A DNA stretch of 64,000 nucleotides. Source: Pseudomonadota bacterium. GTDB taxonomy: Bacteria; Pseudomonadota; Alphaproteobacteria; Rhizobiales; Xanthobacteraceae. Under the pieces are notes generated by a model. It saw nothing but the letters and a program-made list of their open reading frames with translations. It was not told the origin of the DNA and did no database searches. Below are positions 1-8,419 of this stretch, piece by piece. The stretch covers positions 1 through 64,000 of the forward strand of contig CAUJJN010000241.1 of NCBI GenBank assembly GCA_963204905.1. Reading direction: 5' to 3'. Each line of letters begins with the position of its first letter. Positions within the stretch are counted from its first letter, which is position 1. A program made the translations under genes and the position numbers.

Positions 1-108
1 CAAGCCATCTATGACAATCAGAAAAGCGTCTTGATGAAAGCCCAGATCACATACGAGACCGGCGAGATCGGCGTGATCGAGCGCACGCTCTCGGTGCAGG
101 AGGTCTGA
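1..108 (+). CDS. C-terminal 35 residues of an unidentified protein (5' truncated by the window)
   Basis: An open frame runs from the first base to a TGA at 106-108 and encodes 35 residues ending in TLSVQEV. It stops 3 nt before the LivH-type permease, so it is probably the upstream gene of the same operon. The fragment has no diagnostic motif. The operon lacks a LivG-type ATPase inside the window, so either that ATPase or an acyl-CoA synthetase (AMP-binding proteins accompany this transporter subfamily in related bacteria) should lie upstream. I lean toward the synthetase because the tail does not resemble a usual LivG C-terminus, but this is inference only. Confidence 0.5.
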   Translation, partial: QAIYDNQKSVLMKAQITYETGEIGVIERTLSVQEV

Positions 109-111
109 GCC

Positions 112-999
112 ATGGATACCCTGCTACTGCTGGAATCCTCCCTCAACGGCGCTCTCGTCGGCCTGATGTATTCGCTGGTGGCGATGGGCATTGTGCTGAT
201 CTACAAATCCTCGTCGGTGCCGAACCTCGCCCAGGGCGCGATGGTGATGCTGGCCGGCTACGTCATCCTGGCCTTCGCCAACCAATTGCACCTGCCGCTG
301 TGGGTGGCGATCCCTGCTGGCATCGTGACGATGTTCGGCATCGGTGTCGGCATCGAGCGCGTGGCGCTGCGGCGGCTGGCCGGCCGCCCGATCATCATGA
401 TCCTGATGATGACGCTGGGCATCGAGATCTTCCTTCGCGCCGGCTCGATGACGATCTGGGGCGGCACCTCGCGGCCCTTGTCGATCGGCATCAGCGACGC
501 GCCGCTGTTTCTCGGACCGCTCCTGATCAACCGCGCCTACGCCGTCGGCGCCGGCGTCGCGGTGGCGATGTTCGTGCTGCTGGTGCTGTTCTTCCGCACC
601 CGGATTGGCGTCGTGCTGCGCGCCATCTCGGACGATTACACCGCCGCCTGGTCGGTTGGCATCTCGGTCGAGCGCGGGGTCGCGCTGTCCTGGGCGATCT
701 CGGCGGTGGTGGCAACCATCGCTGCGGTGCTTTGGGGATCGGTGCAGGGCGTCGATCAGTCGCTGGCGCTGTTGCTGCTCAAGGGCGTAACCGTCGCGGT
801 GCTCGGCGGGATGGATAGCATCGCCGGGGCGCTGCTCGCCGGCATCCTGCTCGGAATCGTCGAAGGTTTGGCCTCCATCGTGCTCGACCCCTTGCTCGGC
901 GGCGCCAGCCGCGAGTTGGTCGACGCCGCGATGCTGATCCTCACCATCATGCTGCGACCTCACGGCCTGTTCGGCCGCCATGACATCGAACGGGTGTAG
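112..999 (+). CDS. Branched-chain-type ABC transporter permease, LivH family
   Basis: This 295-residue protein is almost wholly hydrophobic, with about eight predicted membrane segments and the Gly/Ala-rich LivH fold. The N-terminal stretch (VGLMYSLVAMGIVLIYKSS, then an NLAQGAM motif near residues 37-43) and the late GGMDSIAGALLAGI segment (about 231-244) are typical of the HAAT family. LivH forms the inner-membrane channel with LivM. The gene starts 3 nt after the preceding stop and is followed at once by the LivM gene, so they are co-transcribed. The substrate cannot be read from the permease; HAAT importers carry amino acids, amides, urea or aromatic acids. Confidence 0.93.
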   Translation: MDTLLLLESSLNGALVGLMYSLVAMGIVLIYKSSSVPNLAQGAMVMLAGYVILAFANQLHLPLWVAIPAGIVTMFGIGVGIERVALRRLAGRPIIMILMMTLGIEIFLRAGSMTIWGGTSRPLSIGISDAPLFLGPLLINRAYAVGAGVAVAMFVLLVLFFRTRIGVVLRAISDDYTAAWSVGISVERGVALSWAISAVVATIAAVLWGSVQGVDQSLALLLLKGVTVAVLGGMDSIAGALLAGILLGIVEGLASIVLDPLLGGASRELVDAAMLILTIMLRPHGLFGRHDIERV

Positions 1000-1003
1000 G
1001 ATC

Positions 1004-2077
1004 ATGCTGTTCCGTCAAGCCGGCATACTTCACACCAACTACGCTCAGGACCGGGCGCTGTTTCCGATCCCCGCCGATCGCTGGATGATCGGCGGTCTGT
1101 TGCTGCTGGCGGCCGCCGCGCCGTTCTACATGAACTCGCTCTACCTCAGCAGCTATCTGCTGCCGTGGCTGGTATGGACCGCAGCCGCGCTCGGCCTCAA
1201 CCTGATTCTCGGCTGGGCCGGCCAATTTCATCTGGGTTACGCGGCGGTGATGGGCATCGGCGCTTACGCCGCGGTTCACGCGCAACGCAACGGCGTCCCG
1301 TGGGAGATCGCCATCGTTCTGGCCGGATTGACGGCGGCGGTGATCGGCAGTGTCTTCGCCTTCGCGGCGCTGCGTGTCAAAGGACTTTATCTCGCGCTCT
1401 CCACGCTGGCGCTGCAATTCGTGATGGACTGGACCATCTCGCACGTTCCCGCCATCTCTGGCGGCACACAGGCGACGTTGCAGGCGCCGGACATCCGCAT
1501 CCTCGGCCAGGCCGTCACCTCGGACGCCGGCCTCTACTATGTCGCGCTGGTGTGGTGCGTGCTGGTCACCACCTTCATGCTGAACCTGCGGCGAACCGCG
1601 CTCGGCCGCGCGCTGGTCGCCGTGCGCGAGAAGGACTACGCCGCCGCAGTGATCGGCGTGAACAGCTTCTACTTCAAGCTCGTCGCGTTCGCGACCTCGT
1701 CCTTCATCGCCGGCGTCGGCGGCGCGATCCTGATCGGCACCTTCTATCACGCGGTGACGCCGGAGCAGTTTTCCGTCGACGTCTCGATCCAGGCGCTGGC
1801 CATGGTGATCGTCGGCGGTCTGGGCAGTATTATCGGCAGCTATCTGGGCGCGGGATTCATTCTCCTGATGCCCGGCGCGATGAACGCTTTCATCTCATGG
1901 CTCACGGCGCAGTTCGGCTTTTCGCTCGGCATCGAAACGCTGGCCCACCTGCCCCACGCGCTCTACGGCGCGCTCATTATCGGCTTCCTGCTGATCGAGC
2001 CGCTCGGCCTCGGCAAGATCTACGGCAACATCCGCGATTATCTGCTCGTCTGGCCTTTCGGCTACGTCAAGAAATAG
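1004..2077 (+). CDS. Branched-chain-type ABC transporter permease, LivM family
   Basis: The product has 357 residues and is the second membrane subunit of the importer. It carries the family core around residues 60-90 (LGLNLILGWAGQFHLGYAAVMGIGAY split across one loop) and the late GGLGSIIGSYLGAG motif. I chose the ATG at 1004 rather than the longer frame from 980, because the N-terminus MLFRQAGILHTNYAQDRALF matches relatives and sits just behind an AGGA four bases upstream of the start. It lies 4 nt downstream of livH. The long hydrophilic N-terminus before the first membrane helix is a feature of the subfamily found beside LivF proteins with a basic tail. Confidence 0.92.
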   Translation: MLFRQAGILHTNYAQDRALFPIPADRWMIGGLLLLAAAAPFYMNSLYLSSYLLPWLVWTAAALGLNLILGWAGQFHLGYAAVMGIGAYAAVHAQRNGVPWEIAIVLAGLTAAVIGSVFAFAALRVKGLYLALSTLALQFVMDWTISHVPAISGGTQATLQAPDIRILGQAVTSDAGLYYVALVWCVLVTTFMLNLRRTALGRALVAVREKDYAAAVIGVNSFYFKLVAFATSSFIAGVGGAILIGTFYHAVTPEQFSVDVSIQALAMVIVGGLGSIIGSYLGAGFILLMPGAMNAFISWLTAQFGFSLGIETLAHLPHALYGALIIGFLLIEPLGLGKIYGNIRDYLLVWPFGYVKK

Positions 2078-2083
2078 CGCACC

Positions 2084-2899
2084 ATGACAGGCATGACCGA
2101 CAATCCGACCGACGAGATCCTGACCCTCAATAACGTCGAGGTCGTCTACGACTACGTTTCACTGGCGATCAAGGGCGTCTCGCTCGCGGTTCCGAAGGGC
2201 GGGATGGTGGCGCTGCTCGGCGCCAACGGCGCCGGCAAGAGCACCACCCTCAAATCCATCAGCGGGCTGCTCGCGGCGGAGCGCGGCGAGGTGCGGCGCG
2301 GCGAGGTCAAATTCCAGGATCAAAGCATTCGCGGCCTGATGCCTCAGAATCGCGTCAAGCTGGGCATTGCCCATGTGCTGGAAGGCCGCCGCGTGTTCGA
2401 GCACCTGACACCGGACGAAAACCTGATCGCCGCTTCCGCCGTACGCAGTCGTCACGACGCCGCCCGCAACAAGGACCGCGTCTACAGCTATTTCCCTCGC
2501 CTGTTCGAGCGGCGCGGCAGTGCCGCGGGCTATCTCTCCGGCGGTGAACAACAGATGCTGGCGATCGGCCGCGCACTGATGACACAGCCGAAACTGCTGA
2601 TGCTGGACGAGCCCAGCCTCGGTCTGGCGCCGTTCCTGGTTGCTGAGATTTTCCAGATTCTCAGCCGCATCAACCGCGAGGAAGGCCTATCGGTGTTACT
2701 GGTCGAGCAGAATGCGATTGCCGCGCTGGAAATCGTCTCGCACGGCTACCTGATCGAAAGCGGCCGTATCGTCATGCATGACACCGCCGAGGCGCTGAAG
2801 AAGAATCCGGACATTCAGGAATTCTATCTCGGAGGCGCCGAGAACAAGAATTTTCACGACATCAAGCACTATCGTCGCCGTAAACGCTGGTTGACGTAA
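2084..2899 (+). CDS. ABC transporter ATP-binding protein, LivF family
   Basis: This 271-residue ATPase has Walker A GANGAGKST at residues 46-54, signature LSGGEQQ at 151-157, Walker B LLMLDEP at 171-177 and a switch histidine region further on. It ends in an unusual basic tail (about 250-271, FHDIKHYRRRKRWLT), absent from classical LivF. It begins 6 nt after livM and precedes the binding-protein gene. It would energise the LivH/LivM channel from the cytoplasmic face. Only one ATPase of the expected LivF/LivG pair lies in the window; the partner is presumably upstream of position 1. Confidence 0.93.
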   Translation: MTGMTDNPTDEILTLNNVEVVYDYVSLAIKGVSLAVPKGGMVALLGANGAGKSTTLKSISGLLAAERGEVRRGEVKFQDQSIRGLMPQNRVKLGIAHVLEGRRVFEHLTPDENLIAASAVRSRHDAARNKDRVYSYFPRLFERRGSAAGYLSGGEQQMLAIGRALMTQPKLLMLDEPSLGLAPFLVAEIFQILSRINREEGLSVLLVEQNAIAALEIVSHGYLIESGRIVMHDTAEALKKNPDIQEFYLGGAENKNFHDIKHYRRRKRWLT

Positions 2900-2978
2900 C
2901 AACATCGCCTGCCAAACTCGTCCTACGCCGAGCCCAGAAAACAACCACTCCACCGTCCGAACAAGGGAGGACACCAAC

Positions 2979-4226
2979 ATGAAACTAAGATCGATTATCG
3001 GCGGCCTCGCGCTGATGCTCACCAGCAGCCTGACCGCGCATGCCGCCGACCCGGTGAAGTTCGCGCTGTGCTACGATCTCAGCAAGGCTTACACATTCGT
3101 TACGCCCCAGGTCGCGCAAGCCGCCAAGGACTACGCCGATCTGCTCAACGCCAAAGGCGGTCTCGAAGGTCACCCGATCGAGGTGATCGTGCAGGACCAC
3201 GGCAATGAACCGCAGCGCGGTATCGAATGCTACGAGCGGCTGAAGCGCGAAGGCGTGATGGTGTTCGACATGCTCTCGACGCCGGTGTCCCGCGCGGTGC
3301 TGCCGCGCGTCATGAAGGACGGCAACATCCTGATGCAATCACTGGCTGGCCGCGGCGACGCAGTGGATGGCGACGTCTTCAAGTGGGTATTCCCGATCGG
3401 GCCGACCTATTGGGGCCAGGCCGCCAACGACGTCGGCTACATCAAGCAGCAATCGAAGGGCAACCTGAAAGGCGTCAAGATCGCCTTCGTCTACGTCGAC
3501 TATCCGTTCGGTCAGGAGCCGATCGGCATCATGAAGACGCTGGCGCAGAAGGAAGGCTTCGACCTTCAGCTGTTCCCCTATCCGCTGCCGGGCAACGATC
3601 AGGCTTCCGCCTGGACGCAGGTACGGCGCTTCAATCCCGACTGGATCATCAGCTGGAGCCTGTCGAACATGCACGTTATCGCTTCGCGCGAAATGAAGCG
3701 TAACGGCATCTCGATCGATAAATATATCGGCGTCAACTGGCTGAACGAAGTCGATATCAAGAACATCGGCGCCGACGCTGCAAAGGGCATCAAACGCGGC
3801 ACCAATGTCGCCGGCGGTTCGACCCAGCCACTGGTTCAGGAGATCATCAAGGAGCTCTACGACAAGGGCAAAGGTAACGGCGACCGCAAGCATCTCGAAG
3901 ACGTGTACTACAACACCGGCCTCGCGATCTGGTCGATCGGCTTCGAGGGCGCGCGTCTCGCCATCAAGAAGGATGGCTGGCCGCTGACCCCGCAAAAGCT
4001 CAAGGACGGCCTCGAAAGCATCAAGGGCTTCGACGCCAACGGCCTGATGGCGCCGGTGACGGTGACCGCATCGGATCACGGCGGTGGCGGCAAGACCCGC
4101 ATCGAGATGTGGGACGGCACCAAATGGGTCCCGCAAACCGACTGGATCGCCTCGTTCCCGGAAGAAGTCTTGAGCGTCGTGAAGGAGCAGTCAGCGGCCT
4201 ACGCCAAGTCCGACGCGAACAAGTAA
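2979..4226 (+). CDS. Periplasmic substrate-binding protein of the HAAT/LIV ABC importer
   Basis: The 415-residue product starts with a Sec signal peptide: positive MKLR, hydrophobic core, likely cleavage after SSLTAHA near residue 22. A type I periplasmic binding fold follows (FALCYDLSKAY at the first strand, then DYADLLNAKGGLEGHPIEVIVQDHGNEP). A strong ribosome binding site, AGGGAGG, lies just upstream. It is the last gene of the operon that includes livH, livM and livF and is followed after 54 nt by a perfect hairpin terminator. The ligand is unknown; the family includes binders of amino acids, amides and aromatic acids. Confidence 0.9.
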   Translation: MKLRSIIGGLALMLTSSLTAHAADPVKFALCYDLSKAYTFVTPQVAQAAKDYADLLNAKGGLEGHPIEVIVQDHGNEPQRGIECYERLKREGVMVFDMLSTPVSRAVLPRVMKDGNILMQSLAGRGDAVDGDVFKWVFPIGPTYWGQAANDVGYIKQQSKGNLKGVKIAFVYVDYPFGQEPIGIMKTLAQKEGFDLQLFPYPLPGNDQASAWTQVRRFNPDWIISWSLSNMHVIASREMKRNGISIDKYIGVNWLNEVDIKNIGADAAKGIKRGTNVAGGSTQPLVQEIIKELYDKGKGNGDRKHLEDVYYNTGLAIWSIGFEGARLAIKKDGWPLTPQKLKDGLESIKGFDANGLMAPVTVTASDHGGGGKTRIEMWDGTKWVPQTDWIASFPEEVLSVVKEQSAAYAKSDANK

Positions 4227-4280
4227 GCGGCGGAACAAGTGCGTCATGGCCGGGCTCATCCTGGCCATGGCAATGATTGC

Positions 4281-4316
4281 CGAAGCCCGCTTCTGATGCG
4301 TCAGAAGCGGGCTTCG
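4281..4316 (+). terminator. Rho-independent terminator after the first LIV operon
   Basis: A perfect 16-bp stem, 5' arm 4281-4296 and 3' arm 4301-4316 around the loop TGCG, is followed by TGTTTTCG. It lies between the plus-strand binding-protein gene and the convergent ornithine cyclodeaminase-like gene. The T-run is on the plus-strand side, so it mainly stops the plus-strand operon. Confidence 0.9.
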
Positions 4317-4343
4317 TGTTTTCGTTACGCCCTGTCGAACGAT

Positions 4344-5288
4344 TTACCGCCCTGGCACTTCGCCAATCTGCGCGAACACCGTTTCGCAAGTCATCAGATC
4401 GAGATGACCTCCACCCGCATTTTTGAAGAAAGTTATATCGCTCACCGCGCTGCGGCCCGGCACTGAACCGCCAGCGAGATCGTAAAGATCGCCAAGCACG
4501 TCCGCCTCCCCGATCGCGCCGCTTGCGATTGGCTGAAGGATATCGCCGACGCCATGGAATGCGGTCTCCCGCCGATCCACGAACACCCGCGCGCGCCGTG
4601 CGGCTTCATCATCTGCCTCGCGGGTTTGCGGCGTGTAGCCGCCGACCAGATCGAGATGAACACCCGTCTTGAGGTTGGCGCCCTTGATCAGCGGTGTATG
4701 AGATCGCGTACAGGCGGTAATGAGATCAGCCTGGCGGGTTGCCCCGTCCAGATCGGTTACGATCTCGGCGCGGATGCGATCTTGCGCCAAGCGATCGGCC
4801 AGCTCAGAAGCGCGCGCATGACTTCGGTTCCATATCAACACGCGCGCGAGCGACGGCCGCACGACGCGGTGCGCCTGCACCAACCACCACGACATCTTGC
4901 CGGCCCCGATCACAAGCATAGTCTCGGGCTCAGGATTGGCGAGCAGCCTGGCACCCAACGCCGAATCCGCCGCCGTGCGCCAATGCGTGATCGAGGTACC
5001 GTCGATCACCGCCAGCGGGCGACCGTCGCGACCGTCGAACAGCACGCAGACCGCCTGCACGGCAGGCAAAGCGCCAGCGAAGAGATTGGACGGGAAGCTG
5101 GTGAACATCTTGCTCAGCATGTAGCGGCCGGGATCGACCGCGCTGCGGATCACATACTGCGCAGCTTCGTTGCCCATGAAGCCATCGAGGATTTCGATCT
5201 TCGCACGCCGATGCGCGGTCTCCATCGCTGCAATCAGCACCGGAAACGAGAGCGCGCCCGCCACCTCGGCATCGCTGACAAACCGCAT
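4344..5288 (-). CDS. Ornithine cyclodeaminase / mu-crystallin family protein
   Basis: The product has 314 residues, a usual length for the family. The signature DGTSITHWRTAA lies at residues 97-107 and the dinucleotide-binding loop VIGAGKMS at 126-133. Members are NAD(P)-dependent ornithine or amino acid cyclodeaminases, ketimine reductases or amino acid dehydrogenases; the exact substrate cannot be told from sequence. A good GGAGG site precedes the ATG at 5288. It is the last gene of a nine-gene minus-strand cluster with an L-asparaginase, an AllA-like protein and a complete importer, which suggests it handles an amino acid or imine intermediate of the imported compound. Confidence 0.88.
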   Translation of the reverse strand: MRFVSDAEVAGALSFPVLIAAMETAHRRAKIEILDGFMGNEAAQYVIRSAVDPGRYMLSKMFTSFPSNLFAGALPAVQAVCVLFDGRDGRPLAVIDGTSITHWRTAADSALGARLLANPEPETMLVIGAGKMSWWLVQAHRVVRPSLARVLIWNRSHARASELADRLAQDRIRAEIVTDLDGATRQADLITACTRSHTPLIKGANLKTGVHLDLVGGYTPQTREADDEAARRARVFVDRRETAFHGVGDILQPIASGAIGEADVLGDLYDLAGGSVPGRSAVSDITFFKNAGGGHLDLMTCETVFAQIGEVPGR

Positions 5289-5438
5289 TGCACCTCCAGG
5301 GTTTCAGCCGCGTCCTGGCTGGAGCCGAATAACTTCAGGGTCGATCGCTCATTCCAGCCGTGATTGCAAGGAGCGTGAGCTACGAAGCGATCCAGCCCCT
5401 GCTTTAACGCTCCCGAATTGCTTCGCGCGCAATGGCGA

Positions 5439-5954
5439 TCAATCTGTTTTCATTTCGTCATAGACGATCTCGATCGTCATCGGCGGAACAACTTCCGCGC
5501 AGTCACGCGCATCGCCCGCTTCCCACATCAGCATCGATAGCGACGCCGGGCCGTCGAGCGCGATCAATGGCGAGTGCCACACGCCGGCGTTGTAGTGGAT
5601 GATGGCGCTGTCGTCAGCCATAAACGCCTGCGCCCGCGCGATATCCGGTTGCCCGTCAGCGAGATTCGGAGCCACCGCCAGCAAGAGCCTGGCGCAACGG
5701 ATCGGGATGAACACCTGCGAGCTCAGCACATGGCGCTCGAAGCAGGCCAGCGTAAACGGCAGCGGCGACGGATTCAGATGATAGACATCGAGCACGGGCC
5801 GCGTGGCCGCGGCATCGTGCGCGAGATCGGCGATGCCGGGAATGCGGCGGCCACGATCCTGATTGACGGCCCGCCCACCCGCGGCGTCGAATGCCGCCAG
5901 CGAGCCGAATGGCGCGAAGGCCTTCGCAGTCAGTGGCTGCGCGTGGAGGCGCAT
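5439..5954 (-). CDS. Ureidoglycolate lyase (AllA) family protein
   Basis: This 171-residue protein begins LHAQPLTAKAFAPFGS after the initiator Met-Arg, the usual AllA N-terminus, and carries QVFIPI and the metal-site region YNAGVWHSPL. AllA splits ureidoglycolate to glyoxylate and urea at the end of purine/allantoin degradation; the family is also a branch of the cupin superfamily. I chose the ATG at 5954 because GAGG precedes it by about 6 nt; a longer form from 5975 would sit right against the upstream stop. No other allantoin genes are present, so it may act on a different ureido or carbamoyl compound. Confidence 0.8.
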   Translation of the reverse strand: MRLHAQPLTAKAFAPFGSLAAFDAAGGRAVNQDRGRRIPGIADLAHDAAATRPVLDVYHLNPSPLPFTLACFERHVLSSQVFIPIRCARLLLAVAPNLADGQPDIARAQAFMADDSAIIHYNAGVWHSPLIALDGPASLSMLMWEAGDARDCAEVVPPMTIEIVYDEMKTD

Positions 5955-5976
5955 TGTGTCCTCAGCGCCTGTCATC

Positions 5977-6720
5977 TCAAAAATTGATGCCGAGCCATTG
6001 CTTAACCTGCTCATGCAAGTCGCCGGCGAAATCGGCGGGCGCGCCGGAGGCAGTGATTTCACCGAGGCTCAACACGTAAATGCGATGAGACATCGCGATC
6101 ACGCGCCGCACGTTGTGGTCGACCAGCAGAATGGCCATCTCCTCCGCCGCGAACAGGCGTATCCACTCGAAAACCTCCTCGACAATTTTCGGCGCGAGAC
6201 CGATGGAGGGTTCGTCGATCAGGCACAGGCGCGGTCGCATCAGCCAGGCCTTGGCGAATTCCACCATCTTCTGCTGCCCACCGGAGAGATCGCCGGCCTG
6301 CGATCGCAGCTTCGTGCGCAGCGCCGGGAATTTCTGCAGCATGGCTTCGAAACGTTGATCGATTTCGTTCCGCGCAGGCTGACCGGTCGCGCGTGACAAA
6401 CCCTCCAGCGGCAATCGCAAATTCTCCGTCACCGTCATGAACGGAAACAGGCTGGACTCCTGTGGGATGTACCAGATGCCGCGAGCGCTCAATTTATGCG
6501 GCTCGAGCCCGGTGATATCTTGCCCCTCGTAGATCACCTTGCCGGCCTTCGGCTTCAGGAAGCCGCAGATCGCCTTCATCACCGTCGATTTTCCGGCACC
6601 GTTGAGGCCGATCAGGCCGGTGATGCGGCCGGCATCGACGTCGAGGCTCAGGTCGCGCAGAACATCGATGTCGACGCTATAGCCGGCGGTGACGTGATCG
6701 AGCGTAAGCACCGTGCTCAT
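5977..6720 (-). CDS. ABC transporter ATP-binding protein, LivF family
   Basis: The 247-residue ATPase has Walker A GLNGAGKST (about 38-46), signature LSGGQQKM, and Walker B LCLIDEPSIGLAP. Its start codon overlaps the stop of the LivG gene upstream by the ATGA arrangement, so translation is coupled. With LivG it would form the heterodimeric ATPase of the second LIV importer. It is followed closely by the AllA-like gene. Confidence 0.94.
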   Translation of the reverse strand: MSTVLTLDHVTAGYSVDIDVLRDLSLDVDAGRITGLIGLNGAGKSTVMKAICGFLKPKAGKVIYEGQDITGLEPHKLSARGIWYIPQESSLFPFMTVTENLRLPLEGLSRATGQPARNEIDQRFEAMLQKFPALRTKLRSQAGDLSGGQQKMVEFAKAWLMRPRLCLIDEPSIGLAPKIVEEVFEWIRLFAAEEMAILLVDHNVRRVIAMSHRIYVLSLGEITASGAPADFAGDLHEQVKQWLGINF

Positions 6721-7436
6721 GCCGCCTGCCCTCCGAGGTAGGCTTCAATCACCCGCGGATCGTTCAGAACCTCGCGCGTCGTCGCATCGATCACGACAGC
6801 GCCCGCGTTCATGCACACCGCGCGCGGACACAGCTCAACCACCACAGGCATATCATGGCTGACCAGAATAAAGGTCTGCCCCTTCCCGTGACGCGCGCGA
6901 ATGAAATCGCCCATGATCTCCTTCATGGTCGGATGCACTGCGGCGAAGGGTTCGTCGAGCAGCGCGATGCGCGGCGGCACCATGAAGCAAACGCCAAATT
7001 CCAGCAGCTTCATCTGGCCGCCTGACAATTGTCCGGCATCGAGGTGACGAATGACGTCGAGCCGCAACTCGGTGATCAACGCGTCGGCGCGCGACAACGC
7101 CTCGTCCGCGCCAAGTCCCAGCGCGCGGCCTGCGACCAGCAGATTGTCGACGACGTTCATGCGGCGGAACACGCGGGTGAGCTGGAACATGCGCATCACG
7201 CCACGGTGGGCAAGACGTTCCGGAGTCAACCCTTGGCACGGCACGTTATCGAGCAAGATCTCGCCGCTATCCGGATCAGCCAGACCGCTGAGAATATTGA
7301 GCAGCGTGGTCTTGCCAGAGCCGTTGGGACCGATCAATCCAACCAGTTCCCCGGCGGCGATATCGAACGACACGTTGTTCACGGCGACGAGGCCGCCGAA
7401 TCGCTTGCTGACGCCGCGCACAGACAGAAGTGTCAT
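6717..7436 (-). CDS. ABC transporter ATP-binding protein, LivG family
   Basis: The 239-residue product starts MTLLSVRGVSKRFGG and has Walker A GPNGSGKTT, signature LSGGQMKLLEF and Walker B IALLDEPFAAVHP. The LivG-type insertion with FQLTRVFRRMNVVDNLL is present. The frame is open further upstream, but the ATG at 7436 overlaps the livM stop by 4 nt (ATGA) and gives the family N-terminus. The usual EPxAGLNP after Walker B reads EPFAAVHP here, a mild divergence. Confidence 0.93.
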   Translation of the reverse strand: MTLLSVRGVSKRFGGLVAVNNVSFDIAAGELVGLIGPNGSGKTTLLNILSGLADPDSGEILLDNVPCQGLTPERLAHRGVMRMFQLTRVFRRMNVVDNLLVAGRALGLGADEALSRADALITELRLDVIRHLDAGQLSGGQMKLLEFGVCFMVPPRIALLDEPFAAVHPTMKEIMGDFIRARHGKGQTFILVSHDMPVVVELCPRAVCMNAGAVVIDATTREVLNDPRVIEAYLGGQAA

Positions 7437-8419
7437 GCTCGCCTCCAGCGTTGCACGGCCGCTCTCGCCAACCCCCACAGACCTTCGCGGAAGAAACGCG
7501 CGAAGATGATGACCAGCGCCGCAAACACCACGAGTTGATAGCCGCCGACATCGCGCAGCCATTCCGACAGCACATAGACCAGAAACGCCGCGACCAACGG
7601 GCCCGCCAGCGTCCCCATGCCGCCGATTACCGTCATGCTGACGATCAGGCCGGTCTGGCCGATCAAGCCGAGTTCAGGAGTGACCAGTTCGGCGAAATGC
7701 GCGTAAAGGGCGCCGGCGAAGCCGGACGCCGCCGCCGAGAACGCAAATGCCGCCGTCTTCCAGAACACGACGTTGACGCCAGCGCGGCGCGCCGCAACCT
7801 CATCGTCACGGATTGCTTGCAGGAACAGCCCGGCCTTGGAGCGCAGCAGAGCGTAGAACAGGATCAGCAGCCCCACCAGCGCGCCGAGGAACAGGTAGTA
7901 CCAGCCGACACGGCTGCTCATCAGTCCCGCGACGCCGAGCCCGAGATCCCCTCGCGTGATATCGATGGAGTTCGAGGCGACAAGCCGCATGATCTCGGCG
8001 AAGCTCAAGGTGGTGAGCGCGAGATACGGCCCAACGAGGCGGAGCACGGCACGGCCGAGCAACAGACCAACCAGGCCCGACACGATCACCGCCGCGACAA
8101 TACCCAGCAGCGGCGGCACGCCGAAATAGTGATTGAGCAGGCCCGTGGTGTAGGCACCGATCATAGCGAAGGTCGCCGGGGCCAGCGAGAATTGCCCGGT
8201 GTAGCCCGCGAGCAGATTCCAGCCGCCGGCGAGGATCGCGAAATACATCGAGACGATCAACACGCCGAGCCAATAGGGATTGCTGACACCGAGCGGGATC
8301 AGAGCCACAACGGCCATCGCCACCAGCGCCGCGCGAAACTCGACCGTCGTTTTGGTCGTGGAAAGCTGCGCGCCGGAACGGTTGGCCACGGGGGATGTTG
8401 CAGATGACGGCGCCATCAA
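7433..8419 (-). CDS. Branched-chain-type ABC transporter permease, LivM family
   Basis: This 328-residue membrane protein has the LivM core GGWNLLAGYTGQFSLAPATFAMIGAY (about 65-90, interrupted here only by normal family variation) and the late GGMGTLAGPLVAAF motif. The hydrophilic first 28 residues stay in the cytoplasm. It overlaps both neighbours by 4 nt (ATGA with livH upstream and livG downstream), a tight operon structure. It pairs with the adjacent LivH to form the channel. Confidence 0.93.
   Translation of the reverse strand: MMAPSSATSPVANRSGAQLSTTKTTVEFRAALVAMAVVALIPLGVSNPYWLGVLIVSMYFAILAGGWNLLAGYTGQFSLAPATFAMIGAYTTGLLNHYFGVPPLLGIVAAVIVSGLVGLLLGRAVLRLVGPYLALTTLSFAEIMRLVASNSIDITRGDLGLGVAGLMSSRVGWYYLFLGALVGLLILFYALLRSKAGLFLQAIRDDEVAARRAGVNVVFWKTAAFAFSAAASGFAGALYAHFAELVTPELGLIGQTGLIVSMTVIGGMGTLAGPLVAAFLVYVLSEWLRDVGGYQLVVFAALVIIFARFFREGLWGLARAAVQRWRRA

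Noticed and set aside
124-1005. Long minus-strand frames opposite livH and livM (124-1005 and 947-1750)
   Set aside because: Compositions dominated by Asp, Gln, His and Arg with no hydrophobic core are typical of antisense shadows; the plus-strand permeases are unmistakable.
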